Assembly (NCBI RefSeq): GCF_947507565.1
Contig: NC_089187.1
Span: 1,984,001 to 2,048,000 of the forward strand
DNA: 64,000 nucleotides
Source of the DNA: Oscarella lobularis
Taxonomy: Eukaryota > Porifera > Homoscleromorpha > Homosclerophorida > Oscarellidae
Direction: 5' to 3'
Part shown: positions 54,362 through 64,000 of the stretch, piece after piece
Layout of the letters: the number at the start of each line of letters is the position of its first letter
How positions within the stretch are numbered: the first letter of the stretch is position 1
Notes under the pieces: generated by a model
Database searches by the model: none
The model's input: the letters and a program-made list of their open reading frames with translations, nothing else
What the model was told of the DNA's origin: nothing
Translations under genes and position numbers: made by a program

Positions 54362-56027
54362 TCAGCCAAACAGCCAGCCGCAAAACCTTTTTGCACCGTT
54401 GTAAAAGGCTCCTGCGGCAGCTTCCACAGCTTTTCCGAGAACGGATGCAATCCCGGGCGCAGCATTGACCAGCAGATCTCCGAGCATTGCACCTGCCTTG
54501 ATGTCAGCCCCGGCGCTGTTGATGACTGGCACGAGAATTTCATCTGTTTCAGACTTCGTCAGCACAATCCTGCCACTGACTGCGTCTGACCTTGACTCCT
54601 CTGAACCTGAAATAGAAGTTACGGTTAGGAGCTGTGCGGTTACATTTAATTAATTAAGTACCTGTTGATGCTTCAGATGCTTCGGACCTTTCAGCGTCTC
54701 CTTCGCCAGGCTGATATACAGAACGATCAATTAATTAGACAAGTAAATTTTAAAGAAGCCGCTAGTTTACCTGGGAATCTCCACTGGTGTACACTAAACG
54801 ATTTCTGTTAACCTTTAGGAGAGCGGCCATGCTTTGTTTTGGGTCTGCTCTCTTATAGCAAGCAATCCAGAATCTTTTCACCCAATTTTTCCCCACCAAG
54901 AACTTCTTCTTGGGATGGCCTGCAACGACAGCGGGAATTGCTTCGCAGACTTCGGCAGGAACGTGCAGTGAATTGAGAAGAAAAGATTTGTATTCTTCCA
55001 GGGTTTCATCACGCTGGGTTTCAAGCAGTTCTAGCCGGTCGTCGTCGTCTTCTGCATCTTCAAATTCAGGCACAGACATGAGCATGTTGCCCATTGTCAT
55101 AACAATGACAGATTTCTTCCATACGTTGGGTCCGAAAATGCCTGTGACGGTTCTCAGCACTCGTTTGTCGGCTTCTTGGACACGAATATCGGTAGCCTGA
55201 CGACATAAGAGAAAAAGGTCTACTTGTGTAATTTTCTTTTGCAGTTGCTTCTTTCTCTCTTCTTGCTCAGAAACCGATCCCTCTTCCAGTCCAGGTGTGT
55301 CCCAGACCGTCACTTTAACTCCGTTGAGGTCAAATGTTGCCGCTTCGTCAACGTCTCGAGTAACACCCTTGACAGAGTGGCCTGTTTTGCATATTTTACT
55401 GCCAACAAGGGCGTTGATGAGGGTCGATTTGCCAATGCCTGACTTGCCACAGACAACTAGATTAAGGCTTGTGACACCCTGAAAATAATCTCGAAGTTTC
55501 TTGAAATTGCTCCAGGCATTGGCCCACAAAGATCCTAGAATCAAAGACAATATCCTATTTGAAGAGATTAGTTGTGGGTTGTTGACGACGTCAACAATAA
55601 TACATGCAAATGACAAGTAGGATGCGCTGGGCCCCCGGATTCAGACTTGGGCGGCTACATGCAACTTGCTAAGATTTACAGTAATACCTTTTTGTTTAGG
55701 TAACTGGTCGGTTGGAAGGCCGACTTCTTGTAAAAGTTCCCAAGCCAAGTCCAAGTGTTCATCTATAGATGCCAAGTGCACGCAAAATTTCGCGAAGCCC
55801 TCCTCTCCTTTCAGTGCAACGCAGCTTAGCAGTGCTGTCAGGTACTCCTCTTCCTCTTCGGGAGAACCAAACGATTTCCATTCTGTGTCCGTAAAAAAGC
55901 CGACTTTGCGAAACTTTTTGTGAAGAGGTTTGTTGTCGCGGAGATGGAGCCGGTAGTGGAGGTACGCCACTTTCTCCTCCAGAAGCATCTGCGTTATGTT
56001 TGACGACATGGTGACTCCGCTCTGCAT
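54362..56027 (-). CDS. CARD-GTPase (AIG1/GIMAP/septin-like P-loop)
   Basis: Exon 1 (56027-55688; a Met at 56009 is an alternative start) encodes a CARD: helices around KVAYLHYRLHLRDNKPLHKK and the typical KGEEGFAKFCVHLAS. Exon 2 (55534-54771) encodes a TRAFAC-type GTPase with G1 GKSGIGKST, a G2-like Thr in GVTRD and G3 WDTPGLEEG; the G4 position reads VIVMTMGN without an obvious TKxD. Exon 3 (54710-54662) is a Glu/Ser linker. Exon 4 (54606-54362) ends in a Gly/Ala-rich amphipathic tail (APGIASVLGKAVEAAAGAFY) finishing FCGWLFG, plausible for membrane insertion or association. GIMAP-type GTPases assemble on membranes in immune cells; coupling to a CARD suggests a Death-fold signalling role. Confidence 0.8.
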
Positions 56028-56419
56028 GATCGTTTCCACCCCTTCTTAAATTCGCGGATAATGCGCCACTCCCGGCCCGCGGGCAGGAGTATTAACATAA
56101 CTTGATGAAGTTTCTAACAGCCAATCAGGACTCACTTACACATCGTGCATCCAAAGGGAGGAAATTGAATTATTGCCACTCCCACGTAGTGCGGTGACAT
56201 TTCTAGCCGGATTTTCCGGGTCGCGGCTAATTAGGGAAAGCTTGCACTCTTTCTTTATAGTAGATAGTAGCTATTTTCTCTGTGTATAAAAGTGAAGTCT
56301 GCTGCGTTTGAGTGAGGAGCAGATACTAGTTTACTAGTGAATTTTGTCGCATCCCCAAAAGGGGCTGGTGGATATACATCACGTGGATGATGTCAAAAAC
56401 TATACGGGAATCGTAAGTC
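56028..56419. promoter_or_regulatory. Divergent promoter region between CARD-GTPase and CARD-Death genes
   Basis: Two CARD-encoding genes start head-to-head within about 390 bases. TATAAA-like TGTATAAAAG occurs at 56281-56290 on the plus side, about 130 bases before the plus-strand ATG. Confidence 0.4.
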
Positions 56420-58078
56420 ATGGGAGACCCGAAGTGGGACGAGAAGTTGAAGCCAGTGCTAGCGAAAGCCGTCACTCTCGCTTCCAACCTCTTGGGCCCC
56501 GATTCGACATTTCTGGAAAAGCTCGTAGAAACGAAATGCCTCACAACCAACCAAACGGCTAGTATCAACAGGAGCTGGAACAAAGACGGAAAAACTCATG
56601 CGGCTAAAGAGCTTTTCCAAACCCTTTGGAGGCGCCCCACTCCGTACTTCGACGTCTTTTGCACCGTTTTGGCTAAGGTAGACCAAGGCGAAGACCTCCG
56701 ATGTCTCCTTCTGCCAGGTTAGAGTTCCATGCAGCAGCAGAACCTTCTTCTTTACCATATCTGCTGGTGTTTCAGAACGCACTTCAGAAGCCGTAGCCGC
56801 GACGTCAAGGGAGCGTCGTCAAGAGGAGACTCCGACTCCGTTCGATGACCATCTGGATAAAGAAGTCACCGACAAGGAAAGAATAGAAGCAGCGATACGG
56901 ATTCAATCTTGTTGGCAACGCATTGGAAGAATTTTGGGTCCGAAACCGTTCAAAGTTTACGAGCTTGCTGCGTTTGAGCAGAAGAAAGAATATCGCGATC
57001 AAGCTCAGGCGATGCTCGACGCTTGGGCGAACGCCCATTACAAAAAAGCCACTCGAAGGTGTCTTATTAAAGCAATGGAGCAGGAAGGCCTTGCGAAGGC
57101 TGCTGCTGAAGTTTTTTCCAATTCAAGTAATTTTATTGTAATTGATGTGTGGAGTTAGATGCTAATGTGCCTTCCAGAAGCAAAAGAGGAGGAGGAAGGA
57201 GCGACAGTGGCGTTTGAGCCAAGGGGTAAACTGAATGTGCATGTACTAGCTTATAAAGGATCTCATTCAACCCGTGTGTGTGTGTCTCAGTGGAAATTCT
57301 TGAAGATTTGGGTCCCGTCAAGAGGAGAAAGGAGCCTCGCTCAAGTTCTTTGGCGGAGAAGACTATTCCTAAACCAGGTATTCTTAGACGGTGAAAGATT
57401 TCTGCGTTTTAGTTGTGAGTTCTAGCTACTGACGAGAAGGCTGACAGCGGTACGATAGAATAAATTTTCTCAATCTTTTTTTCTTATTAGAGTGATTTTG
57501 TAGGTACTTCGTTTTTACCTAAGCGCACCTTCGAATGGTGCCTGCTTGTTTTTATTGTTGTTGCTGCGGGAGGCGCTTTTTTATATGCTGGCCTTCTTCC
57601 CGGTAAAAAGAGATTAATAATATAGTTCAAAGTATTTATTTTTGACTATGCTCTTGCTCTTAGGCAGTGGAGAGACATCGTCGTTTGCTTCAAAAAATTC
57701 AGCACCATCTAAAGGTACAATAAACCGTTACGGCGGGATCTGGTTCAATTTTTGTCTGCTGTTTCAGATGCTAAATCAGACTTGACAGGTGCCACGGTCT
57801 CAATGAAGGAATTGGAGGAAGCCATAATTAACATTGGACAACTAAAATGGGAAGACATTGCGCAGAAACTCGACTGGAGTTTCCACAAAATACAAGTTCA
57901 TAAAAGGGATAATCGAGATTGGACTAGCAAGGAGAATCTTCAGTATGTACTATTTGAGTATAAGCAGAACAATGAAGACAGCGAATCATCCCGTCAGCGG
58001 CTGATTGACGCATGCACTGACGTTAAAATTGGGGGCGCCCTTAGAGATGAGCTGAAACGTCAGGGAGTGATGTTTTAG
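56420..58078 (+). CDS. CARD-Death-TM-Death membrane protein 2, 422 aa
   Basis: Eight exons, every internal border in phase 1: 56420-56717 (CARD-like helical domain, MGDPKWDEKLKPVLAK to YFDVFCTVLAKV), 56776-57126 (N-type Death domain, RIGRILGPKPFKVYELAAFE), 57178-57225 (Glu-rich), 57291-57377, 57426-57449, 57504-57602 (TM, CLLVFIVVAAGGAFLYAG), 57664-57714 and 57768-58078 (C-type Death domain, MKELEEAIINIGQLKWEDIA to ALRDELKRQGVMF). There is no signal peptide, so the orientation is not settled; one Death domain would be on each side of the membrane. It is the cleanest member of the family and the likely donor of the cassette at 62.7-64 kb. Confidence 0.82.
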
Positions 58079-58383
58079 AACGCTTATATACATTTTCAGT
58101 TTTTGTCTTTGTACGTGATACGTTAGGTTGGCAGCTGCCTTCACATGAAAGCACTTTTACGCGAAGACGCTGGGACGATGATGTCATCGTTTTTTTGTTT
58201 GATCCTAGCTTTTTCTACAGTACCCCCCAAAAAGCTTTCTTGATGAAAATTGCCGATGATTATGAAAACCAGCAGCAGTAGGCAGTGTACGGGACACCAG
58301 GAGGAATTTGCTCTCACGAGATCACTAAGTCACGAGATCGAGCTTGTAACTTCTCTCCATCGTTGTCTAGCTTTGGAATCGGC
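58079..58383. repeat. Shared 3' flank of Death-TM-Death cassette
   Basis: The bases after the stop codon of gene 2 (GTACGTGATACGTTAGGTTG to CTTTCTTGATGAAA) recur at 63825-64000 after the cassette of the ROCO-like gene, showing the copied segment runs past the coding end. It also holds the 5' flank of the ROCO-like gene. Confidence 0.6.
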
Positions 58384-61300
58384 ATGGCAGACAAAGAAAA
58401 AGCTTCAGCCGAGTTGAGCCAAATCTCATCGGGCGAAGAAAGCGATTGGGAGTGAGAAAGGGTTCGGCGGTCGATGCTCGAGACCAAAACGATCTGTTTT
58501 GTAGCGAACAAGAAGAAGAGCGTCTTTATCGATGCGTGGAAAACGGAGATTTGGGAAATGTGAAAGAAATTCTTGCAAGTGGAAAAGTCCGTTTCAATAA
58601 AGTGTACGAAGATAAAGAATTGCATTGTGGAGAATATCGGATTATGGTTGTGTCTGCCTACGGTATATACTGCAGTACAGGATATTGAATAAGATTTATT
58701 AGGGGCGGCGGTGGACATTGATACACGTTGCAGTGTTGAGAAGAGAAATTGAGATTTTGAAGAATTTTATCCGACAAGGAGCGGATATCAATGATCGCTT
58801 TTGTACTATCTTGAACACGTCGCATTATTATTTTGGGGAAAGTCGGGTAAAATTGCCTCGAGTCTTATTCGCACAACACTTAAAATAATGAATTAGTCTT
58901 ATCTTACACCTTTGATGCTGGCATGTGTTATTGGTGATATGTCTGCTGTGGAAATTCTTCTGGAGAATGGAGCAAATACTTCGTCTATGACAATAGTAAT
59001 ATATTGTTTTAGTGTTCATACAACTTTCAAAATAATTGTTCTGTTTAGGGAGGAGACACAGCCTTGAAATTGGCATTTGCGAATGGACGCATTCAGATAG
59101 TAGAAAGATTAATCCCGAAAATAAATGATTATGAATTGCACGAGAGAGAAGTATTAAATGATGTCTATTTATTTATTTTTTATTTATTTATTGACTCGAT
59201 GCTTTTTCTACAGGTTCCTCTTTTTTTCCACGCTTGTTTTGGCGGACAAGAGATGGTTGAACTTTGGTTGAAAATAATGAAAAACGAGAAAAGAAAACGG
59301 AAGCAACTCAAACCAAACTATAAAACGGCGGTAAGTAACAAAAGTGTGCAAATTCGAGAGTTCAAGTCTGCTGGTTTCTTTAGCTTACAATTTTTAATCG
59401 TGAAAAAACAGCTGCTATTCATTGGGCTGTTGCGGGTGTACAAATTGAAGTTGTTAATTGGCTGTGTGAAAGAGGATTTCAGCTTTCGAATGTAAGCAGT
59501 TGAAATACAACGTTCTATTCTTAAAATCTTTGTAGACGGACTATTGGAACGTGTTTCATGTCTTGGCCAACTCTAATCAGAAAGAAGAGAGTGATCAAAT
59601 CAATCTCTTAACCTGGCTACTTAGTAGAGAATTACCTCTCGCAATGATAGACGTGGCTGCGGTATGTAGGATTTTGCGAAAGTGATGTCTCTATCCTGGC
59701 ATGTGTGCAGGTCGAAGGGACGCCATTGTCTTTGGCTTGTTGTTCGAAGAACTTCAGATTCGCGGCAAAGTTATTAGAATATGGTGTTCAGCGGAAATTT
59801 GATGTTCACGTATCGTTTAGCTAATATTAAAACGCAAGTTTGTTTGTTAAAAGTCGTTTTAGATTGGGAGAAATTTGCTGCTGAGAGTAATTTATAGCGG
59901 AGACCGGGATGTTGCAAAAGGCATCTCCGAGCTCAAAATCAAATTTTCTGGATTAGGGCTTCTTGCAATACATGATGTAGTGTCTTTACTTTTTAAAAAG
60001 TTTAATTTGTATTATTTTCTTGTTATAGAATTTTGTACGGGATAGAAAAGTGTTTGATTCGTTTGTGACTGAGGAAGTTCTTGTTGCTGGAATGCCTGGT
60101 GTTTTTCACTGGGCTGCCTGGTATGGCTCTTCATTGTCTCTTGATCATCTTTTGCGTCATGGAGCGAATCTGGAGGAAAAAGATGATGTGATGTGTCGCA
60201 CGCAATTGTTTGTTTCTATTTTCTGACAAAAAGTTTAGGAAGGATGTACACCGATCATGCGGTGCTCAACTGTGGAAAATTTGAAATGGTTTGTGGAGCA
60301 CAATGCAAATTACCGAGCAGTTGATCGGGTAGATTATTTTTCTAAATGAAGCAGATTTATGTATTTTGAATATTTTAGAACGGAAACTCGTTGCTTCTGT
60401 ATGGAATGTATGACTCGGTAAAGATATCTGTTCTTGAATATTTGCTGGATCTTTGTCTATCACTCGAGGCTGAGAATAATGTAAGCAGCTGACCTCAAAG
60501 AAAAGCGCCGCCGTTATATTTATTTTGTAATCAGGATGGAAAGAAACCTCACGAGGTAGCTCAAGGCGAAGTGCAAATATTTCTGAAAGCCAAATATGTA
60601 AACTCTCTTTATCTGCAAATATAAGCTATACTTCTTGCGAAATGTTTAGGAGAAAATGTTATCATTCCGGCTTCTTGACAGCACACCAGTTAAACCGGAA
60701 TGCGTTCAAACGTGTCTTGTCGGCGATCCGATGGCAGGCAAAACAACCCTCACGAATTCTCTGTGTGGCATCGCACCGCAGTCGGACGAGAGCCAATCAG
60801 ACGAACTTGATCGAACGGCCGGCGTCGATGTTCACAACAAGCAAGTGGACGGGGTGGGACTGATGTCTATCTGGGATTTTGGCGGTGACTATCCGTTCCG
60901 CGTCGCGCACGCTATTCTTTTCCGCTTCGTCTTGACCATTTTCTTGTGCGTCGTCAACCTAGATGATGGAAAGGGCGAAAAGCAGAAAGAAGCGATAGCG
61001 GCGGAACTGAGAGGATGGCTTGCTTTTTTGAAATCGGCGAGAAAATCAATCGTTTCCGGTATCACGATCGTCGTCGTTGGGAACAAGAGAACGGGAGACA
61101 ATCCGGACAACGATATGACACCTTCGGAGACATTTCGAATTCTTGTTGATAATCTTGTTGAAATGTTTAATAAGTCTGAGCCGATTTTCTGTTTGGGCGG
61201 CGTTTTTAAGGTAGACTGCAAGAAGAGACAGTCAGAGGCTATGAATTTGTTTCGCTGCAAACTGAAGGGAATCAGGAGAAAGCTTATTGAGGTATAGTAT

Positions 61301-63824
61301 AGGCTGTATAGCAGGAAGTCTTTGCATTTGAAAACTGCTGCACGGCTTTTTGTCATAGAATGCGGATTCAGTTCCCAAAGTGAGCGAGAATTGCAGATCG
61401 CTTATTGTAAACAGTTCTAACGCCGAGAACAAGTTACTAAACTTGGAAGAATTTCGACGCACTGTTGAAGAGCTGCTTAGCCGACCTCTCATCAAAGACG
61501 TTCGAGTTGAATCATTGGCCCAAAACCTTCACGACTCGGGAACTGTAAGCTCTTTCCGTATGTCTTTGATTAGCGCCAAAAGTTGTTTCGCAGATTCTGT
61601 ATTTTCACGCTCTTGCCCAAATTTATCTACAGCCTTCGGTTTTGGTAACCAATCTTCTGGGACCGATCCTCTCCGATCCCGACAAGTTCTACATCATCCG
61701 CGCAGTCAAGAACGACACGGGCCGAGTGAAGCGAGAAAACATAAAAATAGCCTTGGAGTTATTTCAAGAGCAGCAACGGAAACGAAATCGTCCGTTTGTA
61801 TCGTTCACCGTGGACGAAGCAATTCAAGTGATGCTCGATCTTCATCTCATTTGTCAAATTGAAGGTAAAGACGGTCCTCACTCGTATCACGTTCCTTGCC
61901 TCATTAAAGAATCAAAACCGGCTCGGGTTTGGGAGAAGAGAGACGACATGGTCGTCTACCGCGGTCGTCGCTACCGAGTTTCGCATCCCGAGACGGATGT
62001 TATTCCACCGCCGCTTTTTCCCGTTCTTCAAAGTCGCTGCGCCGCCATTTCGAGATGTCGCATGATTCTGTGGAAAAACGGCTTCACACTCGAGGCGTCT
62101 GGACAAAGTCACTTGGTCGAATGCCTCGTCGAAATAACCAATGAAAACGATGCCGTCGACGTGATCGTGCGCTGCTGGAAAGGAGGCGAACGATTTGCAA
62201 AGGATATGCTCGAAGACGTGAAACGCATTGTCGAGTCGGTTCGAAATGATAAAGCCAATGGCACTCCAATGGAATGGTGCTATTTGGACAGCGACGATCT
62301 TCAGAATCACAGTTCAGACGTGGCCGTGTACGAATTGGACGACATTAGGCGGTGCGAGAGCAGCATCGATATTGTATATGCAAGAAATGCTCGCGATGGT
62401 GTGTATCCTCACATTGAAATTAGCCGTCTTCATCTTCCTCCCCGCACCCGAGACGGAGAGCCGCAGCACCAAGGCCATTCTCCTACTGATATTGTGTGCA
62501 AAGATCTGATTGTGGCAAACAAGACAGACATCCAGAAGACGTACAAAGAAGTGAAATCATCACATCGGGTGGAAACACCGACAGAAGTGAAAGCGGTTGG
62601 CATGAAAGTGAAATCCCCTGATGGTACAGGTATTTCAAAATAAGATAAAAATATGCCTTTCAAATACGTCTCTCGTTGTAGCCCAAGAATTAGAGCTTAA
62701 AGATTACGAGATTGCTGCGTTTGACCAGAAGAAAGAATATCGCGATCAAGCTCAGGCGATGCTCGACGCTTGGGCAAACGCCCATTACAAAAAAGCCACT
62801 CGAAGGCGTCTTATTAAAGCAATGAAGGATGAAGGCCTTGAGAAGGCTGCTGCTGGAGTATTTTCAAGTAACTTTATTGTAATTGATGTGTGGAGTTAGA
62901 TGCTAATGTGCCTTCCAGGAGAAAAAGAGGAGGAGGAGGAAGGAGCGACAGTGGCGTTTGAGCCAAGAGGTAAACTGAATGTGTAATAGCTTATAAAGGA
63001 TCTCATTCAACCCGTGTGTGTGTGTCTGTCTCAGTGGAAATTCTTGAAGAATTGGGTCCCATCAAGAGGAGAAAGGAGCCTGGCTCAAGTTCTTTGACGG
63101 AGAAGACTATTCCTAAACCAGGTAATCTTAGACGCTGAAAGATTTCTGCGTTTTAGTTGTGAGTTCTAGCTACTGACGAGAAGGCTGACAGCGGTACGAT
63201 AGAATAAATTTTCTCAATCTTGTTTTCTTATTAGAGTGATTTTGTAGGTACTTCGTTTTTACCTAAGCGCACCTTCGAATGGTGCTTGCTTGTTTTTATT
63301 GTTGTTGCTGCGGGAGGCGCTTTTTTATATGCTGGCCTTCTTCCTGGTAAAAAAGAGATTATTAATATCGTTCAAAGTATTTATTTTTGACTATGCTCTT
63401 GCTCTTAGGCAGTCGAAAGACATCGTCGTTTGCTTCAAAAAATTCAGCACTATCTAAAGGCACAATAAACCGTTACGGCGTGATCTGGTTCAATTTTTGT
63501 CTGCTGTTTTAGATGCTAAATCAAACTTGACAGGTGCCACAGTCTCGATGAAGGAATTGGAGGAAGCCATAATTAACGTTGGACAACTAAAATGGGAAGA
63601 CATTGCGCGGAAACTCGACTGGAGTTTCGAAAAAAATACAAGTTCATAAAAGGGATAACCGAGATTGGACTAGCAAGGAGAATCTTCAGTATATACTACT
63701 TGAGTATAAGCAGAACAATGAAGACAGCGAATCATCCCGTCAGCGGCTGATCGACGCATGCACTGAGGTTAAAATTGGGGGCGCCCTTAGAGATGAGCTG
63801 AAACGTCAGGGAGAGATGTTTTAG
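58384..63824 (+). CDS. Ankyrin-Roc-COR (DAPK/ROCO-like) gene fused to a Death-TM-Death cassette
   Basis: Starts MADKEKASAELSQISSGEES and runs through about eight ankyrin-type repeats in small exons (58384-60600; e.g. TPLMLACVIGDMSAVEILLE, GDTALKLAFANGRIQIVERL). The Roc GTPase follows (60650-61300: GDPMAGKTT, WDFGGDYPFRVAH, VVVGNKRTGDN), then COR (61380-62640: IIRAVKNDTGRVKRENIKIA, VDEAIQVMLDLHLICQ), the order of DAPK1 without the kinase. From 62682 a phase-1 exon continues in frame into the second half of an N-type Death domain (YEIAAFDQKKEYRDQAQAML), the Glu-rich linker, TM and C-type Death domain copied from gene 2. An extra A at 63629-63637 shifts the last exon, so as read it stops at 63649; the homologous full end is 63824. 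Confidence 0.72.
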
Positions 63825-64000
63825 AACGCCTATATACATTTTCAGTTTTTGTCTTTGTACGTGATACGTTAGGTTGGCAGCTGCCTTCACATGAAAGCAC
63901 TTTTGTTTTTACGCGAAGACGCTGGGACGATGATGTTATCGTTTTTTTGTTTGATCCTATCTTTGTGTACAGTACCCCCCAAAAAGCTTTCTTGATGAAA
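63825..64000. repeat. 3' flank of the copied cassette, reaching the window edge
   Basis: Near-identical to 58079-58255. The duplication continues to the last base of the window, so its far boundary is not visible. Confidence 0.6.

Noticed and set aside
1-64000. Bacterial or viral origin, CRISPR array, tRNA or rRNA genes
   Set aside because: Spliced genes with metazoan domains throughout; no regular repeat-spacer pattern and no clear tRNA or rRNA sequence was seen by eye.

Overview
This is nuclear DNA of an early-branching animal, most likely a sponge. Almost every multi-exon gene has GT..AG introns of only about 43-80 bp. The gene content is metazoan: Ig/FN3 receptors, a CSPG4/NG2-type proteoglycan, Death and CARD domains, an NB-ARC/TPR NLR, and pannexin-like four-helix channels. 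The species is an inference; a homoscleromorph such as Oscarella would fit the compact, mid-GC style. I see no rRNA, tRNA, CRISPR or prokaryotic operon.

Layout. (1) 1-15 kb: an inverted copy of the Ig-gene 3' flank, then an intact lysosomal-type beta-mannosidase (+), a secreted propeller-like protein (-) and a full-length CSPG4/NG2-like proteoglycan ending in EYWV (-). (2) 15.6-32 kb: two tandem copies of a roughly 8 kb module. Each holds an NLR on the minus strand, a divergent Ig-Ig-FN3 membrane receptor on the plus strand and a small zinc-binding protein on the minus strand. In the first copy the NLR is broken, including an 8-bp loss in the P-loop; in the second both large genes look intact. 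(3) 31.4-43.6 kb: a dense array of very small cysteine-rich genes, 54-145 aa. Most consist of a tiny start exon, a 45-60 bp intron, and an exon that begins exactly at the first zinc-ligand Cys. Two architectures lie on the minus strand, and a mini-RING gene lies on the plus strand; a 4.6 kb tandem duplication accounts for part of the array. (4) 44-51.1 kb: three tandem pannexin/innexin-like channel genes, each with a long multi-exon cytoplasmic tail that reads like a Rossmann fold. (5) 51.9-64 kb: a Death-fold cluster made of two membrane proteins with a Death-type domain on each side of one TM segment, a CARD-GTPase of AIG1/GIMAP style, and an ankyrin-Roc-COR (DAPK/ROCO-like) gene whose 3' part is a copied Death-TM-Death cassette.

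Taken together, 15-64 kb looks like a fast-evolving innate-immunity or self/non-self locus: surface Ig receptors, NLR sensors, Death/CARD adaptors, GTPases, large-pore channels and expanding zinc-finger mini-proteins. That functional link is inferred from family content, duplication and head-to-head linkage; nothing here proves it. Exon boundaries were worked out by eye from splice signals, reading phase and paralog comparison, so single-base errors are possible.
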